Part shown: piece by piece, positions 1 through 9,742 of the stretch
How positions within the stretch are numbered: the stretch's first letter is position 1
Layout of the letters: the number at the start of each line of letters is the position of its first letter
From: Gracilaria gracilis
Lineage: Eukaryota; Rhodophyta; Florideophyceae; Gracilariales; Gracilariaceae
DNA length: 44,392 nucleotides
Assembly (NCBI GenBank): GCA_030374805.1
Contig: JARGSG010000216.1
Coordinates: forward strand, 1-44,392
Direction: 5' to 3'
The notes under the pieces: model-generated
Database searches by the model: none
What the model saw: the letters and a program-made list of their open reading frames with translations, nothing else
What the model was told of the DNA's origin: nothing
Made by a program: the position numbers and the translations under genes

Positions 1-1770
1 CGGAACCACGCACTCCACCGCCTGTTACACCATCTTCCTCAGCGCCCAACTCCCCAACAATGTCGCACAACAACCTCACCAACCTCCCAGTGCCCTCCGT
101 CTTCGACGGCACGCATGGCAAGTCTCGAATCCGCCGTTCCGGTCCGTGCCTCTTCCGCAAGCGGCGGCAGTTTCGCAACCCGGGTCTTCCGGTCAAGGTC
201 CTGCGCCTGCACAAGGTGCTGGTCCTGCCCCTGTGTGGGATTGGTTCAACATCGACTTGCCCGCTTCCGCGCTGGCTGGCCGGCTCTCGGTACTTTGCGC
301 ATCCGGGATCCTCACCGGCATAGTGCGATATTCGCCCAGGCACCCTGGTTTGACGCCGAAGCGCTCTCGACACCGAGCTTATCGAATCCTACACCATCGA
401 TGGCAATCTCCCTGGCGGGCTTCCGGTAGACGTGACCCGTTCTTGGACTGGCGCGCCCGCGTGGCGGTGAATCCGAGTTGCCTATTCGTAGGTCGGCACG
501 AGTCGCGGCAGTTTGCTCGAAACGAGATGGCCCGTATCGGGTACGCGCGGCACTTCCGAGCTCCGAACGAGCATCCTGTGCCGGAACAGTACCGTATGAC
601 GTTGCGCGATACCGAACATTCGGCGAAGTCGGCTACGGCGACTATCTTGCCAACGCGTTGGACGAGATCGACCGATATTCGGATACCGTACAGCCTCACC
701 AGGATTTGATACTGTGGGCTCGGCCCATTCTTCGCGCCGAGTTCCGTATCTCCGCCGTCCAGCACGGTCAGCCTTCTTGGAAGGACTCCGCTTTGAGCGG
801 AAGTGGCGCTCCCGTTTTGGGATTCTGGCGCCATACCAGTGTTCTGAAGTCGAACGACTGGCTGGGCACGCCCGCCGAGGACGGTACATGCAACTTCCAG
901 ACTTCTGGCCGCCGTCGAGGTCCCACGAGGGTGTTACGTGGAGCTCCCGCCCTGTATTACATACATCGGGTCGTACTTCATGAACAATCCGCCTCGCGGC
1001 CTTTGGAGTCTCCTAGCCACTGAATGGACTGTCCGCGTAGCGGCGTATCTCCTCGTCGAGGCGTACGACGCTTACCGTCTGTGGCATATCCGGGTCTCAT
1101 CCGGCAATCAATCCGTAACTTGGACCTTTCCGAAGTACTCGGCTCAGTGCGCAACGCTCGTGAAGCAACCCAACTGGTGGGCGTGATCGACCAGATTGAC
1201 TGGGATGAAGTGCCTGCCAACCAGGTATCCGGTGGGGTCCGCCGGCCGAACGACCGCTCTCCGGGACGTACTGTCAATGCCGGCGATTTCGTCTACTTTG
1301 ACCCATGGGATGGGAAGTAAATCGGACCCGCCGAAGCGGCTGAGCGTCGCCGAGGAGATCGGTATATCCCCGAGGGGCACCCGCGTGGGTTCATCTACGT
1401 CGATGACGGCGACGATGACCCTGTAGAGGGAGGAAGCCCCATGACGAGGGAAGCCCAGCGGGCACAGTGGAAGAACAACAGCCCGAAGCGACGGGAGAGG
1501 GCGACATTGTCGAAAACGTCGACCCACCCGCTGAAGCGGCTCCTGATCCAACAATCCCCTGGGGGCAATCTGTGGCGACAACCGATGACGTCGGCGCTAC
1601 CATAACGCCACGTGCGGTGGTTATTCGCGACTTCCTACGAGGTGTAGGTGTGGCCGTACCGGATACGGTGACCGACGAGTCGGATCTGCAAGCGATTGCA
1701 GCGCAACACTTCTCCGGCGCTCCCGGCGGTGGCAACACCCCAGGTGCTGGGCCATCTGGCGCTTAGGCCT
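1..1770 (+). pseudogene. Decayed coding region of unknown family, retroelement-associated
   Basis: Protein-like sequence runs along the plus strand but no single frame stays open. Plausible segments occur at about 146-709, 478-1023, 714-983, 938-1186, 1024-1320 and 1467-1766, each overlapping the next in another frame, which is what several single-base indels in one gene would give. The last piece (1467-1766) begins with an acidic stretch and ends Gly/Pro-rich before a stop at 1764-1766. I recognise no domain. The DNA has the same short hairpins as the retroelement to its right, for example arms of five bases around 771-783 and 895-906, so I infer that it belongs to a related element, perhaps its Gag or an extra ORF. 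The reading direction is opposite to the chromovirus at 2257-10769. It could also be a host gene invaded by hairpins, but nothing supports that. Confidence 0.4.
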
Positions 1771-2256
1771 CCCAAGGAGGGTGATCGTAACTTGAGATCG
1801 ACCCCAGTAGCGAGGGGCAAAGCCCCGTAGTTGAAGTAAACTCCTCCGGCTTGTGCCGGCTTGGCTTTGAATTTTCTTCTGCTCTCCCCCTTCTCAGTGG
1901 GCAGTACCTCATGCGAGGCTGTTGCGAATGACCCACGAGAGAGGGGCTAAGCTTCCGCTGTGAGCGGCTGTAGCATCATAACTTCATAGTCTTCCTTCCA
2001 GTATCCTGGCTCCTCTTCCTTCTTCTAGGCTTCGATCTTCTTCTTCTCCACTGTAGTGGCTTCCGCATTTCGCGGCGTATTTGCTCAACAAGAGCTGTCT
2101 GCTCAGAGCGACTTGGTCCGCCTGCGGCGGCTTAGTGATCTCAACTTAACTTAGCTGCATCCGCTTGAAGCGGCATATCCTTGCGTAATGCAATACTGTC
2201 CGCATGAGGCGGTATATTCCGTCTGAGACGGCTGTGCTCAATTGAGACGTGGGCGG
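1771..2256. other. Untranslated, hairpin-dense tail next to the chromovirus 3' end
   Basis: No convincing coding sequence. The segment is a chain of short inverted repeats: perfect arms with tiny loops occur at about 2049-2060 (CCACTGTAGTGG), 2118-2130 (CCGCCTGCGGCGG), 2161-2173 (CCGCTTGAAGCGG) and 2219-2231 (CCGTCTGAGACGG). Around 1806-1846 a GGGGC-AAA-GCCCC hairpin is followed by GAAGTAAAC, resembling the leader start of the chromovirus as read on the opposite strand (see 10451-10488). The chromovirus 3' LTR would be expected here, but I could not find a same-orientation copy of the 5' terminal repeat. Confidence 0.45.
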
Positions 2257-3112
2257 TCAACCCACTTGGGCTTTGTCCAGCGTAGCCGGTATCGGTGTCC
2301 GTGTGCGACGGTGGTACTGCAAGACCTTCGAGCGAGGCAAATGCTCAATAGGCTCGTGCGTATCCTCTGAAGAGGCATAGCCGTACCAACGGACTCGATA
2401 CAGTAGTTCCCCGTCAGGGGCGTAGCCGTGACTTACCAGACGGTCGATAACATATTCCTCATCGAGGACCTTCCGCTCTGTGTGCGGCTTGGTCGAGGAA
2501 TCCTCTTTCGAGGCGTCATCGCTCCTGTTCCCGTCGTGGGCATCGTCAAATGTAGGCGGCTTCCGTCCTGACGGCAACACATCCTGTACACCAGGCAAAG
2601 GCGACGTTGACCATGGTGTTTTCCTGACTGTCAGGCTTCCAGTTTCCTGGTTCTTCTTCCCATGCTGCTGGGCTGTGAACGGACTTCGTTCTTTTCGCAT
2701 GGCGAGCTTCCGGCGTTCCGGCATAATCTCCCGTTGCGACGGTGAACGGTCCGCAAAGCGGTGCGCCAGCGAGTGGTGCTGCAGCACGTGCCGTGGCGGC
2801 GGTTTGCCGCGCGCTGCGGTTGCTGAGCTGTGCGCCGTTGCACGGCTGGCGTTTGCCGATTCAAATTCGGAATTTTTCGACGTTCCGTTTCTCGGCACTG
2901 TCAGCCTAGCAGGCGGCACTCGGCTTGCGACAGGCACGTGTCGTACGCGTGCGCTGTCATCCTCCACAGGAGGCGGTTCGCCCACGGAGCTTGACACTCT
3001 GAGTGGTGCGTGCGCGTCTGCAGTACTCGACTGTTTTCCACTTACTGTGGCTTCACGGATTGCCGAAGCGGCGTTTGTTTCCGTACTTTTCCCGGCTTCA
3101 CCCTTGATGCTT
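2257..3112 (-). CDS. Chromodomain tail of the chromovirus polyprotein (-1 frame relative to pol)
   Basis: This frame is open from about 3112 down to a stop at 2257 and overlaps the last 70 bases of pol. It has no convincing own ATG, so it is most simply reached by a -1 ribosomal shift at 3087-3093. The first 170 or so residues are basic, Pro/Ser-rich and probably disordered. The last 65 form a classical chromodomain: YVIDRLVSHG, then a YRVRWYGY strand, then EDTHEPIEHL and a terminal helix (about 2260-2465). In chromoviruses this module binds modified histone tails and directs integration to heterochromatin. It usually sits in frame at the integrase C-terminus, so a separate frame is unusual. 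A plain indel mutation is the alternative explanation. Confidence 0.8.
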
Positions 3113-6100
3113 CGCTAAAATCTCCCGAAGTCGGGTCTGCCGTAACAGTACGGTCTTCACTAACTAACTTCTCTCCTTCCGGACTTCCGGCCTTGCGATT
3201 CACCACGGTGGTGCTTTCCAACTCAGGCTTCCGTGGTAACGGCGCGTCGTTCTCTTCCGGTCTTCCGGCTTCGATCGTCACCGGAGCGGCGTCCTTCTCC
3301 GAAGGCCTCAGCGAATCTGTGCGACTCTTCCGGCTTTCCGGCAGCATGTCACGTACCATATCGGTTCTGTGCTCCCGTTCTCGGGCCTGCGAACGTAACT
3401 CCTCCTCTTGAGGCTTGCGCGGTACCTGCGCGTCGTCCTCTTTCTTCCGGTTCTCCGGCTGCGTGTCACGCGTCCGCGTGCGACTGCGTGCGGCAGAGGC
3501 CTGCGAAGGCGACTCCGTTTCCGACGGCGACAACGGCAAGGAACGATCTGCCGCCTCTCCCTCCTCAGTTGGAGCGTCGGGGGTGGTGGTCAGTATCCCC
3601 GGAGGGGCCAATATCCGCGTGTGCACATGAGCGGCAGTTGCGACTGGTGCGTCTACTTCCGGCTTAGCTGGCAAATCAGCGAGACCGCGTTCCGGATGCG
3701 GCAACAAAGACAGTTGAGTGCGAGTTCCCGCTTCGGCGGCAGTTTCCGTCTCGACGGCTGTTTCCATTGTAGGTGCGGTAGTAGCCGACGATGGCGGTTG
3801 CGATTCCTGTGAAACAGGCTTTGGCGCAGGCGTTACGCGATCTCGCGAATAACGCTCGTGCGCACCCTTGACATCAAGGACTACCGTAGTGTCGGTCGTA
3901 GCAATTACCTTGTAAGGTCCATCCGCAATCGGCGAGAGCTTATGCCGTTTCTCTTTCTCCGGATTATAGTACTCTTTCCTTAAAAAGGCATACTCCCCTT
4001 CCTTGATCTGCGGGGCGTTCTTACGCAGCCTTGCGTCGAAATTCCGCTTGTAGGCGGCCTGTGCTTTCGCAATGTTCTGCCCAACTGTTGGGATAATCTT
4101 CTTTAGCCAGTCCTTCCAGGCGTCCCTGTGTAGACGGGGCGAGGGGAACTTATCCAACGTTGGCTGTGGCTCGATAGCCACCGAAGGTGGAACGCGTGAT
4201 AGCACAAGCTCGAACGGCGAGATCTGCGTAGTACGATGAACCTGCGTGTTGTAGGCATATGTCACCGCATCGGTGTACTGATCCCATTCCGACGGATGCT
4301 CGGCAACAAACGTCCGCAATGCATTGAGCATAGTGCGGTTAAATCGCTCAACCTGCCCATTACTCTGGGGATGATAGGTAGTCGTGAACCAGTTTTGTAT
4401 CCGCAAGATGCGGCAGACGTCCTGAAAGAACTTAGCCGTAAACTGCGGTCCATTATCCGATAGTAGGTCAATCGGCGGTCCGTAGACAAAAACCCAGTTA
4501 GTAACGAAAGCTTGGGCGACCGCACTGGCGGTAACCTTCTTTAAAGGCACAGTCCGCACCAGCTTCGAAAAGCGGTCGGTGATAACGAGCAAAAACCGGT
4601 TTCCCCGGCGGGTGCGAATGAACTCGCCGAGCAAGTCAATTGCCACGAACTCGAGTGGGGCCCTAGCAGGGAAGAGTACCAACTTCTTGGAATACTTCCG
4701 CAATTTGACGCGGTTCTTCGCACAGTCCGAACATCCACGGACAGTGGCGTACGCGTCGAAAGCCATCGCTGGCCAGTAAAAGTCCTTCCGTAAGGTGTAG
4801 TACAACTTCCTGCCACCAGGGTGGGCTGACAACTTCGCATAATGCGACAAATGCAGTACTCGTGACTGAAGAGTGTGCGGAACCACAATCTGTGGCCTGT
4901 TTCCGACAGTTCGGATTAGAAATCCTTGGTCGTTCTCGACGAAAGGCAACTGAGCTCCACCGTTTAAACGGCTGCGAATCTCCGTACAAAAACGGTCAGT
5001 GTGTTGCTCCCTGATGAGCTCTTCCGGAGTAATCGGTACAAAAGAGCCCGGTTCGGGTTGCGCGCCTGACACGGCTAACACAGCATCATAGATGTCCCAT
5101 CCTTCCGATCCTTCATCGGCATCGTTCGAGCCATCTTCCGCGAGGAAGCACGGTATCTCCAGATCATCAACTGGCGCAGCTTCGGCCTCTGTCTCTAAGC
5201 GGGACAGTGCGTCAGCCTGAGTGTTCAGGAGTCCTTTCTTGTAGCGGATTTCAAAGTCGAATTCCGACAAGCGAAGTCTCCACCGCATCAAGCGGCCAGA
5301 TGGCTCTGCAATAGAGAGTAGCCAGCGCAAGGCCGAATGATCGGTATGAACCACGAAGTGATTCACCATAAGATAGGGCCGCAGTGTCTGTAATGCCCAG
5401 ACGACTGCCAAGCACTCCTTCTCGGATACCGAGTAATTCCTCTCGTGAACGTTGAGGCTTCGTGACCAATAACCAATTGGCAATCGCTCGCCATTTTCGG
5501 TGGTCTGGAACAGTGCGCAACCAACCTGGTAGTCGCTAGCATCCGTATCGACGGCGTACGGTAAACCAGCCCTAGGCAGGGATAAAACAGGTGGCGATGT
5601 CACCGCGTCAACCAGAGACGAAAAAGCCGCAGCTTTGCGGTCGTCGAACGCTTCCAGTTGTACTGGCTGTCCCTTGCGGAGAAGCTCGTTCAGAGGTGAA
5701 GCAATATCCGCAAAGTTCGGGATGAAGCGGCGATAGACGTTGCACAAGCCGAGAAAAGATCGGAGTTCAGTCTGCGTCCTCGGATGCTTAGCCTCTTTGA
5801 GGGATTTCACACGTACTTCGTCTATCGACAGCCGTCCTGGACGGATGACATGGCCGAGATACCTGACGGTTTCGGTAAAGAACTCACACTTCTTGAGATT
5901 AAGCGTAATGCCTGCATCGCGTAGGACTCGCATCACATCCCGTACGTGGGCCAAGTGCTCATCCAGGTTGCTGGAGTAGACAATGATGTCATCCAGGTAA
6001 ACCAGGCAAGTCTTCCACTTGAAGCGGGCTAGCAAGATATCCACAGCTCTCTGAAATGTGGCTGGCGCGTTCGTTAACCCAAAGGGCATCCGATTGAATC

Positions 6101-7619
6101 GGTACAATCCTTCATGGCAGACGAAGGCTGTCTTGTCACGATCTTCAGCCCTCACGGGAACTTGCCAATAACCCCAATTCGCGTCTAGGGTTGTGAACAC
6201 CTTCGCGTCGCCCAACGAGTCGATGCATTCATCCATTCGTGGGATAGGATATACATCCTTGACCGTTGCCGCGTTGAGCTTGCGGTAGTCGATGCAAAAT
6301 CGCCAAGACCCATCAGCTTTGGGCGCGAGCACCACCGGCGATGCCCATGGTGACTGAGCCGGCTCAATAACTCCAGCACGGAGCATCTTCTCAACTTGAG
6401 CTTTCTCCTCTTGCCGAGCTGTCGGTCCTGCCCTGTAAGGGTGCTGTGAGATGGGCCGAGTATTCGGTAGCAAATCAATCCGATGTTCGGTGATGCCAAT
6501 CTTCCCAAGGGAGCCATCCCACATGGGCGTGAACTCTTCGAGCATATGCCGCAGTTTATCGCGGTGAGTCTCTGGGACGTGATCAAGGTCCAGAGACTCA
6601 AGCTCCTTTAAGGCATTCTTCTCATTCACACCTTGTGCTTCTCGTTCATCATCCGATAAAGTCGGCTTCGCGTTATCCGATTCCGACGGTTCAAACTTCC
6701 TATCCGAATTGGTCGGTTCGAGCTCTCTCCGTTCCGCCTCTCCCTCCTCAGCTTCGAGGATCCCGAGAACTTCGGCAGTAGAAACCTGAGTAGGCACTAT
6801 AGCCGCAGGATGCGGAAGCAATGAACCAATAACTTGGCTTCGTACCAACCGTTGGTGATAACGGCTGAAGTTTGCAACCAACACCTGAAAAGGCTTCTCG
6901 GGCTCAACAAAAACAATCCCATTTGCCAGGGCAAGTTGATGCTTCTCCTGCAACGCAGGCAGCGGTTGTACCGTTTGTAGGCCACACTGTGGAGATGTCA
7001 CAGTGACCCAGGACTGCGACTCAGGCGGGATGCAAATAGACCGAGCCACTCGGAGCTTCGTGGACTTCCGTTCATCGGCGGTGGGCTCCTGCGCAGCAGG
7101 TAATGGAACTTGCTTCTTCAAAGCCCTTCTAAGGGGACGCCGAACGATCGGTACGCTCGTGCCGTCTTCCATTTCGACGGTTCTTGCCCGCGGTCGAATT
7201 GATTCGACGAAGCGGTCGCAGAAGTCACATCCCAATATAACGGGCGCTGCTAACTGCTTGCAAACCAAGAAATCGAGCTTCACCACGTAGCGGCCGAGCC
7301 TGACGAGCAGGTCGATGACTCCCACTGTCGAAAGTGGCCTGTTGTTCGCATCCGCAATATCAACGAGCGGCGTAGCACGAATACGAGACCGCAGATGCGG
7401 CGGAATGAGCGATTGAACCAAAAAGTTTGGACCAGCGCCTGTATCCAGCACAGACAACTGCCGAACCATATATTGGTCGGATACACCAAGGTCGGCGTAA
7501 ACTTTGTAGTTTCGTTTCGCCATGACCAGGACTCTATCCGGGAACCGGCTGTTCTTTGACCGTATCCACGGACGACGCAAGACACCAAGGTGCTCAGAGT
7601 CCACGTCTGTTGTGGCCAT
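3042..7619 (-). CDS. pol: Pol polyprotein: protease, reverse transcriptase, RNase H, integrase
   Basis: 1525 residues from the first ATG (7619); the frame is open upstream to 7814 and overlaps the gag end, so translation probably enters by a -1 shift at 7724-7730 rather than at this ATG. Domains in order: retroviral-type aspartic protease with DTGA at residues 59-62 and ILGCDF near 128-133; RT about 400-585 with LDAN (478) and the catalytic YLDD (541-544); RNase H about 685-810 with D691, E733, D760 and D803; integrase zinc domain about 920-970 (H-H-C-C); integrase core with D995, D1055 and E1091, an exact DD35E spacing; GPY/F motif near 1234. Residues about 1262-1525 form an unusually long Pro/Glu/Arg/Thr-rich extension before the chromodomain frame. 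All active-site residues are intact. Family assignment is firm. Confidence 0.95.
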   Translation of the reverse strand: MATTDVDSEHLGVLRRPWIRSKNSRFPDRVLVMAKRNYKVYADLGVSDQYMVRQLSVLDTGAGPNFLVQSLIPPHLRSRIRATPLVDIADANNRPLSTVGVIDLLVRLGRYVVKLDFLVCKQLAAPVILGCDFCDRFVESIRPRARTVEMEDGTSVPIVRRPLRRALKKQVPLPAAQEPTADERKSTKLRVARSICIPPESQSWVTVTSPQCGLQTVQPLPALQEKHQLALANGIVFVEPEKPFQVLVANFSRYHQRLVRSQVIGSLLPHPAAIVPTQVSTAEVLGILEAEEGEAERRELEPTNSDRKFEPSESDNAKPTLSDDEREAQGVNEKNALKELESLDLDHVPETHRDKLRHMLEEFTPMWDGSLGKIGITEHRIDLLPNTRPISQHPYRAGPTARQEEKAQVEKMLRAGVIEPAQSPWASPVVLAPKADGSWRFCIDYRKLNAATVKDVYPIPRMDECIDSLGDAKVFTTLDANWGYWQVPVRAEDRDKTAFVCHEGLYRFNRMPFGLTNAPATFQRAVDILLARFKWKTCLVYLDDIIVYSSNLDEHLAHVRDVMRVLRDAGITLNLKKCEFFTETVRYLGHVIRPGRLSIDEVRVKSLKEAKHPRTQTELRSFLGLCNVYRRFIPNFADIASPLNELLRKGQPVQLEAFDDRKAAAFSSLVDAVTSPPVLSLPRAGLPYAVDTDASDYQVGCALFQTTENGERLPIGYWSRSLNVHERNYSVSEKECLAVVWALQTLRPYLMVNHFVVHTDHSALRWLLSIAEPSGRLMRWRLRLSEFDFEIRYKKGLLNTQADALSRLETEAEAAPVDDLEIPCFLAEDGSNDADEGSEGWDIYDAVLAVSGAQPEPGSFVPITPEELIREQHTDRFCTEIRSRLNGGAQLPFVENDQGFLIRTVGNRPQIVVPHTLQSRVLHLSHYAKLSAHPGGRKLYYTLRKDFYWPAMAFDAYATVRGCSDCAKNRVKLRKYSKKLVLFPARAPLEFVAIDLLGEFIRTRRGNRFLLVITDRFSKLVRTVPLKKVTASAVAQAFVTNWVFVYGPPIDLLSDNGPQFTAKFFQDVCRILRIQNWFTTTYHPQSNGQVERFNRTMLNALRTFVAEHPSEWDQYTDAVTYAYNTQVHRTTQISPFELVLSRVPPSVAIEPQPTLDKFPSPRLHRDAWKDWLKKIIPTVGQNIAKAQAAYKRNFDARLRKNAPQIKEGEYAFLRKEYYNPEKEKRHKLSPIADGPYKVIATTDTTVVLDVKGAHERYSRDRVTPAPKPVSQESQPPSSATTAPTMETAVETETAAEAGTRTQLSLLPHPERGLADLPAKPEVDAPVATAAHVHTRILAPPGILTTTPDAPTEEGEAADRSLPLSPSETESPSQASAARSRTRTRDTQPENRKKEDDAQVPRKPQEEELRSQAREREHRTDMVRDMLPESRKSRTDSLRPSEKDAAPVTIEAGRPEENDAPLPRKPELESTTVVNRKAGSPEGEKLVSEDRTVTADPTSGDFSEASRVKPGKVRKQTPLRQSVKPQ
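3055..3093 (-). promoter_or_regulatory. Candidate -1 ribosomal frameshift site joining pol to the chromodomain
   Basis: On the minus strand the pol frame reads G GGA AAA at 3093-3087, a canonical X XXY YYZ slippery heptamer. A -1 slip there enters the chromodomain frame, which is open from about 3112. Directly downstream ACGGA (3084-3080) can pair with TCCGT (3059-3055), enclosing a GCCG/CGGC inner stem. The outer stem starts only 2 nt after the heptamer, closer than usual. Hairpins are common throughout this element, so the downstream stem alone is weak evidence; the in-phase heptamer inside a 70-base overlap is the stronger point. Confidence 0.5.
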
Positions 7620-7692
7620 TTTCCTCGAAAGGATAGTGACCTGGGAGCGAGGCTTCTCAGCCCCAGGCGTACTTGACCCCGTCGCAGGGGAC

Positions 7693-7730
7693 GCCTCTCC
7701 ATTGCTGGAGGCTCCCGTGCTCAGTTTTTC
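7693..7730 (-). promoter_or_regulatory. Candidate -1 frameshift site joining gag to pol
   Basis: Gag ends ...AAA AAC TGA with the run GAAAAAC at 7730-7724 and its stop at 7723-7721. Pol lies in the -1 frame and is open from 7814, so a slip on the A-run enters it just before the gag stop. A stem GCCTC/GAGGC (7712-7708 with 7697-7693) starts about 11 nt downstream. The first base of the heptamer is G, so it is not a perfect X XXY YYZ; the P-site re-pairing would carry one mismatch. Confidence 0.45.
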
Positions 7731-9742
7731 TGAGCTTCGCCGCCAGTCTGCGGAGGTTGCGATTCCGCAGGAGCGGCTACGTTTCCACCATGAGGTGGCT
7801 CCGTTCCCTGTTTCTCAGACTGAGTTTCCGCCTTCGCACGAAGGTACGATTTGTTGGGAACACGTTCCCGTTCAGCGGGCGTCAACAACTCATACTGAGG
7901 TATGATTTTCGCCATATCCCGGATGGGCATTAGACAATTCGGAGCGATGTGTCCATGCCTGTAACAGGTGTGGCAAATAAGGTGCCGGGGACCCGGAGGT
8001 TCCGGATTCGGCTGTCGGCGCTCCTGTCGTGGAGGATAGGGATCCCTCCAACCAGGACGTTGCGTACGATATCCGCCAGAATGCGGCACGTGCAATGCCG
8101 GGACTTGACGTCCGGCGTACAGAACGGCGTCTGCGTCAGCAGAAGACGGTTCCGTCGTCGACGGCAATTCCGATGTTGGCATAGAACCATCGTCCTGTAA
8201 CAGGTGAACGTTGTCGTACCCATCCTGGGCTGGTCCTCGTGAATGAGGCAAAGAAGAGTCTCTGCCCTCCAAGTGAAGGAGTCGGCGCGTATGCGTCTTA
8301 GTGCCGACACGTGCTCGGAATGCATCTCCCTCAGCTTGGGCAAATTGTACGAGTTCCAGATAGGTAATCCGGCGTTTATCTTCCCGACGACGGGCAACGA
8401 GAGTCCGAATCGATCGGTCTAAGCCATCAACAAACATGGTGCATCGCTCGGCCGCAGAGTACACGTTACCACAGCGGTGAAAGGCCTTATTCAGGCGTGT
8501 GGAGTAAACAGTTTCCGACTCGTCGGCTTTCTGCTTCGTGTCTCGCAGCGCGAGTATAGCACCCTGTATCGCATTGCCTGTCGCGTAAGAGCGTAGGAGA
8601 TATTGTACCGCTTCCGGCCAGCACGTAACTCCTCCTTCGGAGGCTCGAGACGACCCACGAACCGAATTGTATTGGTCTTCGGCTAACCCCGTTAGAAAAT
8701 AGGGCAGCGCGATGTAGGCCTGTGCCTCGCTCATCCGAAGTACTTCGGCTTCCGCTACGAAGCGGGCAAGAAAGTCCAAGACCAGAATTGGATCCTCCCC
8801 CGAGAACTTATGGGGCTTGAGTGTAAGCTCCATTTGGCGAAGATGATTTCGCACCTTGCCAGTTCCACGAGGAGTCCTCCGTGGCGTAGTGTCCTCTAGC
8901 CGATAAAATCGGTACGATAGTAGCTTCCGATACAGTAAGTTCGTCGGCTTCAGCTCCTTTAATCCAAGGTGTTTCCGTCCTTTCGTACGGCCTCGCGCAA
9001 CGCCATATGTGGCTTCAGTAGCCCGAGAATGGGAAGCGCGATGACGAGAGCGGTCGTTCTCGCTTGCCGACGAATCGGATGAAGAACCCCCTTGGTGGGC
9101 TTCCTCTTCAGAAGAGGAAGAAGAAGATGAGTCAGACTCCACTTTGACCTTCTTCTTTCGAGCCGGGCGATCCCGGGAGCGGTGCGAATGCTGAGAATGC
9201 TCAGAAGCCGGAACTCCGGGCACAACTGCATCAGCAATGATGGTTTGCTCGACCGTCTCCAGACGGGCCGCCAAGCGGTTTAAGCGTTCAGCAGCCTGCT
9301 CGTGCAGGGCAGCCGACACTTGTCGGTCTTCCATGATCTGGTTGACATCAGACCGTAGAACACGGACGTCGTCCGAAAAATCCCGAACATGGGCTTCATC
9401 AAGCCGTTGCCGGATCTTCGTTATCTCCTGACTCAGGCCAACCTGCGAACTCTGCAGGATTCGCACGTGGGCCTCAACTTCTCGGAGGGTAAACTCGTCG
9501 GACTTGGACGACATAGCTTCGGCCGCGGTAGCGGATTGTGCCGCAGGCGCGGATTCAGCGGGTCCACGAGTGGTGATGGGGGGCTCCGTATCAGAACGGG
9601 CACCCCGGGAAGCCGGATTCCGGTCGTCATTGCCTGAGACATCCAGGATATCCTTCGGCAACGGAGGCAAACTCTGCGAAAATCCGGATGCTCCGGGCAC
9701 AGAAGCAGCCTTAGAGGGGCCACCCTTGCCACGGGACGACAT
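7721..9742 (-). CDS. gag: Gag capsid/nucleocapsid protein of the chromovirus
   Basis: 673 residues from an ATG at 9742 that lies just inside the coding block. The N-terminal 80 residues are Ser/Pro/Ala-rich. A predicted coiled coil follows (about 88-167, regular Leu/Val/Ile spacing), then a Ser/acidic/Lys tract near 195-235, then the helical Gag core (about 305-470, beginning near KPHKFSGEDPILVLDFLARF). A CCHC zinc knuckle CHTCYRHGHIAPNC is at about residues 590-603, with exact C-x2-C-x4-H-x4-C spacing, and would bind the RNA genome. The protein assembles the virus-like particle. The C-terminal tail overlaps pol by about 90 bases in the -1 relation. Hairpins in the DNA are densest where the protein is low-complexity, for example a 10-bp-arm inverted repeat near 9100-9122. 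Confidence 0.9.
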   Translation of the reverse strand: MSSRGKGGPSKAASVPGASGFSQSLPPLPKDILDVSGNDDRNPASRGARSDTEPPITTRGPAESAPAAQSATAAEAMSSKSDEFTLREVEAHVRILQSSQVGLSQEITKIRQRLDEAHVRDFSDDVRVLRSDVNQIMEDRQVSAALHEQAAERLNRLAARLETVEQTIIADAVVPGVPASEHSQHSHRSRDRPARKKKVKVESDSSSSSSSEEEAHQGGSSSDSSASENDRSRHRASHSRATEATYGVARGRTKGRKHLGLKELKPTNLLYRKLLSYRFYRLEDTTPRRTPRGTGKVRNHLRQMELTLKPHKFSGEDPILVLDFLARFVAEAEVLRMSEAQAYIALPYFLTGLAEDQYNSVRGSSRASEGGVTCWPEAVQYLLRSYATGNAIQGAILALRDTKQKADESETVYSTRLNKAFHRCGNVYSAAERCTMFVDGLDRSIRTLVARRREDKRRITYLELVQFAQAEGDAFRARVGTKTHTRRLLHLEGRDSSLPHSRGPAQDGYDNVHLLQDDGSMPTSELPSTTEPSSADADAVLYAGRQVPALHVPHSGGYRTQRPGWRDPYPPRQERRQPNPEPPGPRHLICHTCYRHGHIAPNCLMPIRDMAKIIPQYELLTPAERERVPNKSYLRAKAETQSEKQGTEPPHGGNVAAPAESQPPQTGGEAQKN

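Noticed and set aside
2480..3812. Plus-strand frames opposite the pol tail and chromodomain
   Set aside because: They are antisense shadows; the chromodomain and pol on the minus strand explain the region.
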